DNA of 35,969 nt from a virus. A program made the position numbers and the translations under genes. The notes under the pieces are model-generated. The model saw only the letters and a program-made list of their open reading frames with translations. It was not told where the DNA came from and did no database searches. Where the stretch lies: the IMG/VR virus record IMGVR_UViG_3300021171_000030, positions 1-35,969 of that record; one strand, given 5' to 3'. This document shows positions 1 through 6,549 of this stretch, piece by piece (position 1 is the first letter of the stretch; each line of letters begins with the position of its first letter).

Positions 1-1081
1 TAGAAATTTCTGTTACATCGTATCCTTGACCTTGAACAACTATTCCATTTCCTTGCTGATCTTCCATCATAAAGAAAACTAGAACGTCCATAGTAGCTAT
101 TGAATAAATAGCTGAGCAACCATGATTAATATAAGCTCCTTGTTGCTCTTGAAATGTAAAATCTGCAGCTCCTGTATCAATCCAAACTTCAGTAGTCAGA
201 GCACCTATTAACCAAAGTTCTCTGTGTATTACGGCTAATCCTATAATAGGATCACTAAAACCAGATTTAGCTGCAATATCTAATGGGTCAAAAGCACTAT
301 TTGTGGCATTTACGGTATAAGTAAATCCTGCTCCTGTCCCTCCAATACTAGCTGCTGGAGCTGTTAGAATATCACCTATAAGATAATTTTTACCTGAAGT
401 AGCTATATCAACTGCTGTTACAGCTCCTCCTGTTACTGTTATATCTGCCGTAGCTCCTATACCATTACCACCAGTTAAAGCTACATTATTATAAACAGCA
501 TTTGTATAAGCTGCTCCTCCAACTATAGCACCACCGCTAATACCACTATTGGTAAACATACCAAAATCAGCATTAGAAGCTGATATAAAGAATTGATCTG
601 TTCCTGATCTATTAAAGATAGAAAATGTATCTAGTAAACTAACATAATCAGCAGGATAGAAATTAGGATCATTGATAAATCCTATCTGATTAGTAGCTAA
701 ATCTATAACATATCCATTTTCTCCATCACATAATACAGCAACAATACCATTATCACTAAAATAAACTTGACTTGGAAGATTAGCTATTGCTCCTAAGAAT
801 ATTAAATTAGCGGTTGGTGTTAAAAAATAAACATTTTGGCCAACTACTACAAATGCAGTTCCTGCACTTGTTCTATAAGTAGCTCTTACTTCTCCTACAA
901 AATTAGGAGGAGTAGAGTAAATAGTTGAGCCGGGAGTAGGATAATAAGTAGTAGTAGATGGTGCTTGTGGATCAAGAGTAGCATTTATTTCAGCATACAA
1001 GTTTACGCATTCCTGTCCAGAAGCAATCTTACTTTTGCCAGCATAAGGAGTACTAATTAATTGTACTCTTTTTAATGGCAT
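1..1081 (-). CDS. P22 gp10-like packaged-DNA stabilisation / tail-hub protein (partial, C-terminus off the left edge)
   Basis: The ATG at 1081 opens a frame that runs without a stop to position 1, giving the first 360 residues. The N-terminus (GKSKIASGQECVNLYAEINA, residues 15-34) and the later HRELWLIG, TEVWIDTGAADF and INHGCSA motifs are typical of the P22 gp10 family, which plugs the portal channel after packaging and forms the tail hub above the tailspikes. P22 gp10 is about 470 aa, so roughly a quarter is missing here. Residues about 180-258 look like an inserted beta-rich module: they interrupt the family's usual run into the DPLD motif and are nearly copied in the next gene upstream (gp4-like). 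The start overlaps nothing and lies 3 bases after the stop of the gp4-like gene, so the two are co-transcribed. Family call is confident; the insert is seen directly. Confidence 0.85.
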   Translation of the reverse strand, partial: MPLKRVQLISTPYAGKSKIASGQECVNLYAEINATLDPQAPSTTTYYPTPGSTIYSTPPNFVGEVRATYRTSAGTAFVVVGQNVYFLTPTANLIFLGAIANLPSQVYFSDNGIVAVLCDGENGYVIDLATNQIGFINDPNFYPADYVSLLDTFSIFNRSGTDQFFISASNADFGMFTNSGISGGAIVGGAAYTNAVYNNVALTGGNGIGATADITVTGGAVTAVDIATSGKNYLIGDILTAPAASIGGTGAGFTYTVNATNSAFDPLDIAAKSGFSDPIIGLAVIHRELWLIGALTTEVWIDTGAADFTFQEQQGAYINHGCSAIYSIATMDVLVFFMMEDQQGNGIVVQGQGYDVTEIS

Positions 1082-1084
1082 TAC

Positions 1085-2071
1085 TTATCTCGCATCAGCA
1101 TTGAAAATGTAGAAGGAATTATTGTTATTGAACCTTAGTGCTGGTGGCATCTTGAGTTGAGGTACTTGAATATTAGCCATACGCAAAACATTTAATGCAG
1201 CTCTAGCTAATTTAGTCTGCTCCATATTAACAGGATATTGATACATGCTGGTTAGGCGTCTACATAGATTGTAATGAATAGCTTCTTCATATTCTTCTGG
1301 CATATTAAAAACAGCGTCTAGACTATCAGTAACTTGTGTGACAGTCCAAATAAAACCATTTCCAGTACCACCAATTAAAGCTGGATTTACTGTTAATTCA
1401 TCTCCAATATCATAACCATCACCAGCATTATCTAAAACTACTCCTGTTACAGTATTTCCAGCAACTGTTATAGTAGCTGTAGCTCCAGAACCATAACCAG
1501 TTAAATCTGTGAAAGCTACATTATTATAAACACCATTAGTATAAAGAGCACCACCAGCAGTTATATTTCCAGCTTCAATCTCAATTGTAAATCCAATTGG
1601 TCCTTTAAGAACTAAATGAATTTCATAGGTAGCATCTGGTATCGGCCAAATGTAAACATTCCCATTAGGAAATTTACCATCATAAAAAAAGAATTGTGGC
1701 CAAGAAGCTAATCCTTTTAATTGCACCAAAGCGTAATCCTCATAGCTCCAAATAGGAGATAGAGGAAAACTAACTATCGTGCTAGGACCACTACCAGCAT
1801 TTAATTGTTTAAAATAAGCAGCTTGAATTTTATCAGGTCTAGCAGCATTATAATATTGACCGGGACCAATTGGATTAGATACATTCCCATTACCATTAGC
1901 CTGAATTTCATAAAGATTTGGTACTAACCATCTTTTCTTTTGCCATGCTGCAAGCATACGATGTAGAATTGTAAAACCATCATTAACATCTTCAGCAAGC
2001 AAAGTTTGACCGACGCCTAACACGCCAGCTTCACGCATTGCGAGTGTAATAAAATCGCGTGCAGTACTCAC
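1085..2071 (-). CDS. P22 gp4-like head-completion / DNA stabilisation protein
   Basis: 328 aa. The first 50 residues (ARDFITLAMREAGVLG, then DGFTILHRMLAAWQKKRWLV) match the pattern of the gp4 (P22 tail accessory factor) family, which binds the portal first after packaging and seats gp10. The C-terminal part (MPEEYEEAIHYNLCRRL, residues 257-273) is also family-like. Residues about 171-247 are an insertion rich in G, T and V, starting GGALYTNGVYNNVAFTD, that is closely similar to an insert in the neighbouring gp10-like protein. P22 gp4 is 166 aa; related phage proteins are about 200-250 aa, so the insert explains much of the extra length. The start codon is GTG, immediately after the upstream stop, with GGGG seven bases before it. 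Confidence 0.85.
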   Translation of the reverse strand: MSTARDFITLAMREAGVLGVGQTLLAEDVNDGFTILHRMLAAWQKKRWLVPNLYEIQANGNGNVSNPIGPGQYYNAARPDKIQAAYFKQLNAGSGPSTIVSFPLSPIWSYEDYALVQLKGLASWPQFFFYDGKFPNGNVYIWPIPDATYEIHLVLKGPIGFTIEIEAGNITAGGALYTNGVYNNVAFTDLTGYGSGATATITVAGNTVTGVVLDNAGDGYDIGDELTVNPALIGGTGNGFIWTVTQVTDSLDAVFNMPEEYEEAIHYNLCRRLTSMYQYPVNMEQTKLARAALNVLRMANIQVPQLKMPPALRFNNNNSFYIFNADAR

Positions 2072-2521
2072 TTAGGTTCCCCAACCAGAAGAACCTTTAG
2101 CTTCAGCTTCTGTTTCAGCTTTTATTGCTTCATCAATTTCAACTTGTGTACTCTTGGAAGCATATCCATGAGGAGGATAATTCTTAGCTTTATAACCAGC
2201 AGCTACATATTCCTTGATGGTAGGACCATCATGTTTAAGAGTTGGTTTTTTCCATCCTTCATGAGCAGCTTCAGCTTTAATTTCATGTCCTAAAGCAGCT
2301 TCTTCTTCAGCATTATTTACAATTACTTTTTCACCATCAGGCTTAGTTGCGTAACAAGGATACTTAGTGTGTCCTAGATAATTAATAATATTAGGGTCTT
2401 TACCAAAACCGGGATGAGGATTATCAAGAGTATATTCAATGTGGTTCATGTTATTTTGTCCATCTCCAATTAAATCTTTAACTGGTAATTTGAGGGGAGG
2501 GGGTACTGGAAAACTTAACAT
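2072..2521 (-). CDS. hypothetical protein between coat and gp4-like genes
   Basis: 149 aa, not recognised. It is hydrophilic, begins with a proline-rich stretch (FPVPPPLKLPVKD), has a central GHTKYPCYATKPDGEK segment and an acidic helical tail (EIDEAIKAETEAEA). A GGAG Shine-Dalgarno lies five bases before the ATG. It follows the coat-gene terminator and is directly abutted by the gp4-like gene, so it is likely transcribed with the head-completion genes and may be a minor virion or decoration protein. No membrane segment or signal peptide is visible. Confidence 0.7.
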   Translation of the reverse strand: MLSFPVPPPLKLPVKDLIGDGQNNMNHIEYTLDNPHPGFGKDPNIINYLGHTKYPCYATKPDGEKVIVNNAEEEAALGHEIKAEAAHEGWKKPTLKHDGPTIKEYVAAGYKAKNYPPHGYASKSTQVEIDEAIKAETEAEAKGSSGWGT

Positions 2522-2540
2522 ATATTCTCCATTTTAAATT

Positions 2541-2567
2541 AATTAGGGGATTTTTGATCCCCTAATT
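2541..2567 (-). terminator. intrinsic terminator after the coat gene
   Basis: A perfect 10-bp inverted repeat (AATTAGGGGA / TCCCCTAATT, seven-base loop) lies 17 bases after the coat stop codon. On the minus strand it is followed by an A/T-rich run (AATTTAAAAT) rather than a pure U tract, so it may terminate only partly, allowing a reduced flow into the gp4/gp10-like genes and stabilising the coat mRNA 3' end. Confidence 0.7.
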
Positions 2568-2583
2568 ATTGTATGTTAATCAA

Positions 2584-3828
2584 TCATATCTTATCGCAAA
2601 CACAAACCAACCACTCTGGCCTAATATACTTAAATCCAAATAGTACGTCAACGCGAGTAGCTAACTGATCAGTCAAAGGAAGATAATCAGTTAAAATACG
2701 CATTGATACGCCATCATAATTAGTGCGTGCCGCTTCCTCAACAGCTTTCCTTGGCATAACCAAGTCAGCAGTTGCCATCGTAATAGCCTTTTGCGTGTAA
2801 GCAAGAGACTTACGATAGACAGAGCTAGCAGGAGTAACCAAGACAATAGCAGCACCATTAATAGGAGAACTATCAACAGTCTGATATTGAACTTGAGGAC
2901 CACCAGCAAGGAAGTTTGAAGGAGGGATTAGACCGGGGTAAACCGGAATAGCAAGAGCGCCAGCAGCAACATCAGCAGTCACAACAAATTGCCGCAAGGT
3001 AGCAAGGCTATTCTTGGTCAAACGATTAATAGCATTGACATTAGCAAAAGTGATAATATCACCTTTCTTCAAGGTGCCAGTATCAGCATTGATAACAATG
3101 TTACCACCACCAGTACCAGTAAATTGATTACCACCATTTACAGTACCAGTGCCAGCCCATGAACCTGAAGTATGATTAATCACAGTCTGATCACGGAACC
3201 AACGTCCATAACCAAGACCTGATTTCATTTTACCACTACGGAATTGAGCTGAGATTTCAGGAGTTGGATTAAGCAATCCCTGAAGTGCGGTAGTAGCTCT
3301 TGCATCAGTAGTAGGAGAATTGACAATACGCCTATCATCATCAATAGCACCATTGTCGTCAAGGATAGCATTTGCTTGCAAGAATTGATCAGAGATAGGA
3401 GAGATAATATTTCCAGCTCCATCAGTATTTGCAACCAAGTTACAAACACCACCTTCTGCACCAGCCATAATAGTACCAGCAACTTGCGCACAAAGGTTAT
3501 TGACAATCGGAGCCATAACAAGCTCCGAAAAACGATCAATACTCATAGTACGTTCTGCTGTGGTGTAAGGAGTAGCTACGTTCAACTGTGTAGAAACAGT
3601 TAACGTAGTAAACTGTTGAGTGTTATCCTGAAGCTGCATAGCAGGACCAGAATTAACAATAAAATCAGAAGGCAATCTGATACGCAGAGTATCGCCAATC
3701 TTGGCACCATCTACTGCAAATTGATCATCATATTGCCTATCCATATTCATAATAAAAAGATTACTATTAATGAAAAGCATTACTGCTTCATTAGTAATCA
3801 TGTCCACAGTGAGGTAAGTATTTGCCAT
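2584..3828 (-). CDS. major capsid protein, P22 coat (gp5) type
   Basis: 414 aa from the ATG at 3828 (MANTYLTVDMITNEAVMLF), chosen because a GGGAG site sits nine bases upstream; the open frame extends 29 codons further but those look non-coding. The N-terminus, the GDTLRIRLPSDF segment, the ELVMAPIVNNL helix, and the end (RVDVLFGFKYIRPEWLV) fit P22-type coat proteins (P22 gp5 is 430 aa), HK97-fold shells with an extra insertion domain. It is flanked by the scaffold gene upstream and by hairpins on both sides. A 34-residue piece of its C-terminus has a diverged copy in a small gene at 5492-5734. Confidence in role is high from order and sequence. Confidence 0.9.
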   Translation of the reverse strand: MANTYLTVDMITNEAVMLFINSNLFIMNMDRQYDDQFAVDGAKIGDTLRIRLPSDFIVNSGPAMQLQDNTQQFTTLTVSTQLNVATPYTTAERTMSIDRFSELVMAPIVNNLCAQVAGTIMAGAEGGVCNLVANTDGAGNIISPISDQFLQANAILDDNGAIDDDRRIVNSPTTDARATTALQGLLNPTPEISAQFRSGKMKSGLGYGRWFRDQTVINHTSGSWAGTGTVNGGNQFTGTGGGNIVINADTGTLKKGDIITFANVNAINRLTKNSLATLRQFVVTADVAAGALAIPVYPGLIPPSNFLAGGPQVQYQTVDSSPINGAAIVLVTPASSVYRKSLAYTQKAITMATADLVMPRKAVEEAARTNYDGVSMRILTDYLPLTDQLATRVDVLFGFKYIRPEWLVCVCDKI

Positions 3829-4025
3829 TTCTAAAAGCTCCCGCGCAAAAAGCGCAATTTTAAAATTGATTGTGATGAATATGCAGGGCTTGAGGCTGCA
3901 ATATTTAACAAGCAATCAATGGCCATACCGGACCAAGGCGGGAACTAGAAAGCATGGTTTATCAAGCGAACCAAGAAACGCTATATAGAATATCAGTATT
4001 TTAAAAATTTAGAATTGTAAATAGA
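3829..4025 (-). promoter_or_regulatory. coat gene 5' leader with two small palindromes
   Basis: About 200 bases without a gene between scaffold and coat. It contains a perfect 14-bp palindrome CAATTTTAAAATTG (3855-3868) and a short GCGC-AAAAA-GCGC hairpin (3843-3855) just upstream of the coat ribosome site, suggesting a structured mRNA leader that could affect translation or stability. I could not identify a convincing -35/-10 pair, so a dedicated late promoter is only possible. Confidence 0.35.
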
Positions 4026-4055
4026 AAAGTGTGGGAAAAGTTATCCCCGCACTTT
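4026..4055 (-). terminator. hairpin directly after the scaffold stop codon
   Basis: Ten-base arms (AAAGTGCGGG on the transcript, then CCCACACTTT, one C-A mismatch) enclose a ten-base loop, followed by a TTTTCTATTT run on the minus strand. It begins one base after the scaffold stop and fits an intrinsic terminator. The loop side contains AAAGTTATCCCC, which recurs in a similar post-stop hairpin at 27087-27108. Confidence 0.6.
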
Positions 4056-4056
4056 A

Positions 4057-5004
4057 TTAATATCCCCTATTCTTTCGCAATTGCTCCTGTTGCAATCTAC
4101 GCTTACGAATATATTCCTCAGTACTTTCCTTACCAGTAATGGTATCTGAATTAACATTACCTCTAGGTTTAACAGGTTCACCTTGATTAGGTACTCTGGA
4201 TAAAGCAGGTTTTTTAGGTTTCTTAGCATCAGCAAGCTTATCCGATATCCTTACAATAGCTATCGCAAGCTTTTCAGGACGTTCTTTTAGATCATACAGT
4301 TTTTCAGCTTCATCAATATCATTAGCCATAAAAGCTAGGACTTCAGCACCATTATCCAACTCACTCAAAATGCCAATTAGTCTAGATGGAATTGGCCCTA
4401 GATCATTAGTCATGGAAACTACTTTAGGTGTAAATTCCTTATCAATCTTGGTTGCGTCAGATTGAAGCTTATCGCAAGTTTCATTAAATTCTTTCTGTAA
4501 TCTCTCAAGGTCTTTAGCTGCAATCTTTTCAGCCGCGATAGCATCAGCTCTAGACTGTACTTCAGCCTCAGTTAATTTTTTATCTGGATTAGCTTCTAAC
4601 TGTGCTTTTAGTTTAACTATTTCAGCTTCAGCATTTCGTTGAGCTGCAATAGCCGTATCAATACGCTTTTGCATACGTTCAGTCTTACGAGCTTCCTTAG
4701 CCTTAATTCGTTCATCAGCTTCTTTAGCTTCTCTGGCAGCTTTTTCTTTTGCTGTTTCTTCTTTTTTTTCTATAGAATTACCATCATCATCTAATTCAGG
4801 TTCTTCTTTCTCACCTTCTTCCTCACCTTCAATTTCTTCATCAAGTTCTTCTTCTTTTGGTTCTTCCTCACTTTCCTTTTTAGGAGGATCGCCAACTATT
4901 GTATTTTTGGCAATGGCTTCTCTAGCCTTTTCAATATCAGATTTTTCAGCGTCATAAACCATTAAAGCTTTTAAAGAACCACTATTCATAAATTGTTTAA
5001 GCAT
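4057..5004 (-). CDS. scaffolding protein
   Basis: 315 aa, highly charged and almost entirely helical. Residues 42-85 are extremely acidic (runs of E), followed by about 90 residues of K/R/E/A-rich coiled coil (AREAKEADERIKAKEARKTERMQKRI onward in composition), and the C-terminus is basic (EEYIRKRRLQQEQLRKNRGY). A basic helix-turn-helix-like end that binds the coat is known in P22 gp8 (303 aa). Size, composition and position immediately upstream of the coat gene make scaffold the clear call. The start overlaps the end of the upstream gene by 8 bases. A hairpin follows the stop. The last codons contain a 19-bp sequence repeated at 27350-27368. Confidence 0.85.
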   Translation of the reverse strand: MLKQFMNSGSLKALMVYDAEKSDIEKAREAIAKNTIVGDPPKKESEEEPKEEELDEEIEGEEEGEKEEPELDDDGNSIEKKEETAKEKAAREAKEADERIKAKEARKTERMQKRIDTAIAAQRNAEAEIVKLKAQLEANPDKKLTEAEVQSRADAIAAEKIAAKDLERLQKEFNETCDKLQSDATKIDKEFTPKVVSMTNDLGPIPSRLIGILSELDNGAEVLAFMANDIDEAEKLYDLKERPEKLAIAIVRISDKLADAKKPKKPALSRVPNQGEPVKPRGNVNSDTITGKESTEEYIRKRRLQQEQLRKNRGY

Positions 5005-5266
5005 TTGTATTTACCTTATTAGCTTTTAGCCAAGTTTTAGAAAGGTTATCAAAACTTGTAAATTTAACATCAGGATGTAAATAAGGAGTTAGTAAATCAT
5101 AAATCTCCTTAATTAATTCTTGATCTTTTACTGAATTTAAATTTGAAATAAATTTAATTATTGCATCTTTAGAACCTAGCTTATTTAAAGCTATTTGTAA
5201 ATTATCCAAATCATCTTGAGTTGCCTCTCGAAACTCATCTATATTAATATCATATATTTTAAGCAT
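4997..5266 (-). CDS. hypothetical helical protein
   Basis: 89 aa, acidic, predicted all-helical (FREATQDDLDNLQIALNKLG, later KEIYDLLTPYLHPDVK). Not recognised. It overlaps the scaffold start by 8 bases and follows the next upstream gene by one base, so it is part of the portal-to-scaffold operon. Role in assembly is inferred from position only. Confidence 0.65.
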   Translation of the reverse strand: MLKIYDINIDEFREATQDDLDNLQIALNKLGSKDAIIKFISNLNSVKDQELIKEIYDLLTPYLHPDVKFTSFDNLSKTWLKANKVNTNA

Positions 5267-5267
5267 T

Positions 5268-5495
5268 TTAACTTCTCACTTTCAATTCATTCTCTATTGT
5301 ATCTTTTAATTTTAAAAAATTTGGATTAGGTGGTGGAAATTGCATTTTCTTAACTTTAGCACCTTTAACAGTCCTACTACTAGCAAACATTGATTTAACT
5401 TTATTTCGTTCATCAAGTCTAGATTGCATATGAGCTAAAATTGCTTTTAGCTGCTCAGTTGGAATTTCTCCAAGGTCTTTTCCGTGTAGCTTCAT
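5268..5495 (-). CDS. hypothetical small basic protein
   Basis: 75 aa, basic, with a helix (PTEQLKAILAHMQSRLDERNK) followed by a Lys/Pro-rich patch (KGAKVKKMQFPPPNPNF). Not recognised. Overlaps the upstream gene by 4 bases (ATGA type), indicating translational coupling in the head operon. Confidence 0.6.
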   Translation of the reverse strand: MKLHGKDLGEIPTEQLKAILAHMQSRLDERNKVKSMFASSRTVKGAKVKKMQFPPPNPNFLKLKDTIENELKVRS

Positions 5496-5734
5496 TTAGT
5501 CCAACCAATCCAAAAGCGACGTGAAATAATTGGATTTTTAATTAGTAAAGCGGCAGTTCCTAAAACAACTAATTCTTTTACTCCTATAATAGCTGGAGCT
5601 GAAGGAATATAAATTTCATTGCTAATAATCCATTCAGGTCTAATATGCGTATACCCAAATAAAACATCTAATCTATTAATATGATTATCATCAGCAGGAG
5701 AATATTCAGTTATATTTCGTAATGATATGTTCAT
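5492..5734 (-). CDS. small protein carrying a copy of the coat protein C-terminus
   Basis: 80 aa. Residues 4-37 (SLRNITEYSPADDN, then NRLDVLFGYTHIRPEWII) align without gaps to the last residues of the coat protein (SMRILTDYLPLTDQ, then TRVDVLFGFKYIRPEWLV): about half the positions are identical, including RxDVLFG and IRPEW. DNA similarity is also visible (for example CTAATATRCKTA and CCCAAATA). The remaining 40 residues are hydrophobic (SAPAIIGVKELVVLGTAALLI) and unlike the coat. It is either a remnant of a duplicated coat gene or a functional small protein that reuses a coat strand, for example as a decoration or assembly factor. It lies in an intact, tightly overlapped operon, which argues for expression. 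Confidence 0.65.
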   Translation of the reverse strand: MNISLRNITEYSPADDNHINRLDVLFGYTHIRPEWIISNEIYIPSAPAIIGVKELVVLGTAALLIKNPIISRRFWIGWTK

Positions 5735-5970
5735 TTACCAGCAACTACCTTATTCATAGTTTGCATTTTCTCTTTCGCACATTGCTTTACGTCCCGCATC
5801 AATTCTTTATTTTTCTTGTGACCTTCGGCGCGTTCAATATCACGCAAAGCATCTTCTGCTTTCCACTTACGTTCCCTAGCTTTATCTTCTTTGGAACGTA
5901 TAGCAATGCTAGCTTCTGGAGCTGCTGTCGCTACACCTTCAACAGCCATCTTTAAATTTTTCTTAGCCAT
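5731..5970 (-). CDS. hypothetical helical basic protein
   Basis: 79 aa; starts MAKKNLKMAVEG, then a long charged helix (RSKEDKARERKWKAEDALRD onward). Not recognised. Overlaps both neighbours (4 and 8 bases). Composition is like small assembly or nucleic-acid-binding phage proteins, but no function can be given. Confidence 0.6.
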   Translation of the reverse strand: MAKKNLKMAVEGVATAAPEASIAIRSKEDKARERKWKAEDALRDIERAEGHKKNKELMRDVKQCAKEKMQTMNKVVAGK

Positions 5971-6394
5971 CTAAGACATCCTTTATATTAGGAGTATTAA
6001 TGATCACTGGTAAAGGTTTGACATCATCCTTCTTATATAAAACAGTATTTTCATAAGCAGGTAATCCAGCAGCCTTACCCATCGTATTTAATTGTTCATC
6101 TCCAGTACGCTCAGTAATAGCTTTATAAATGATCTCTTTCTGATCCAGAGGCGTACTGTCACGGCATAAAATTTCCATTAAAGCATGAGTAGCAGCCGGA
6201 ATAAATTTTTCAAGATGAGCTTTAGCAAAAAGTCTTGGATTATTCTTATATTTTAAAAGATTGATTACTTGCCCCTGTAAGCGTGCAACTTTAATTCCAC
6301 TATTTCTAGCAGCGTCAAACCATACACCAGCAAATTCTGCGGCTGTCTTTTCAATAATATTAGTTTCAGGAGTAATAATTTTTAATTTACTCAT
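5963..6394 (-). CDS. hypothetical structural-operon protein
   Basis: 143 aa, soluble and mostly helical (FAGVWFDAARNSGIKVARLQ, then HLEKFIPAATHALMEIL). Not recognised. ATG overlaps the stop of the upstream 52-aa gene (ATGA type). Lies between the portal and scaffold genes; position suggests a virion or assembly role only. Confidence 0.65.
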   Translation of the reverse strand: MSKLKIITPETNIIEKTAAEFAGVWFDAARNSGIKVARLQGQVINLLKYKNNPRLFAKAHLEKFIPAATHALMEILCRDSTPLDQKEIIYKAITERTGDEQLNTMGKAAGLPAYENTVLYKKDDVKPLPVIINTPNIKDVLDG

Positions 6395-6549
6395 TTCTTT
6401 TTCTTCTTCTTTGCTTGCCTCTGCTCTGAATATGCTACAGCTAATGCTTGTACTCTTGATTGCACATGAGGAGACTTGCCAACTTCCTTCATTAGTGCCT
6501 CAACATTCATACGTAATGCTTTCTTGGAAGCTGATTTAATCAGTGGCAT
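6391..6549 (-). CDS. small Lys-rich phage protein (52 aa)
   Basis: Reads MPLIKSASKKALRMNVEALM, continues through QALAVAYSEQRQ and ends in a run of lysines. Small proteins starting MPLIKS-SKKA and ending AIAYS-KR-AKKK are common in podovirus head operons, although their function is unknown. Start overlaps the upstream stop as TAATG and the end overlaps the next gene by 4 bases, so it is clearly translated in the operon despite its size. Confidence 0.75.
   Translation of the reverse strand: MPLIKSASKKALRMNVEALMKEVGKSPHVQSRVQALAVAYSEQRQAKKKKKK

Noticed and set aside
3376-3834. Plus-strand open frames inside the coat gene
   Set aside because: Composition mirrors the coat codons on the other strand, no ribosome site, and the coat family match is clear.
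4029-4052. DnaA-box-like sequence (GTTATCCCCGCAC; also 27097-27109)
   Set aside because: Consensus TTATNCACA is not met in either copy and both form hairpins directly after stop codons, so terminator-like use is simpler.
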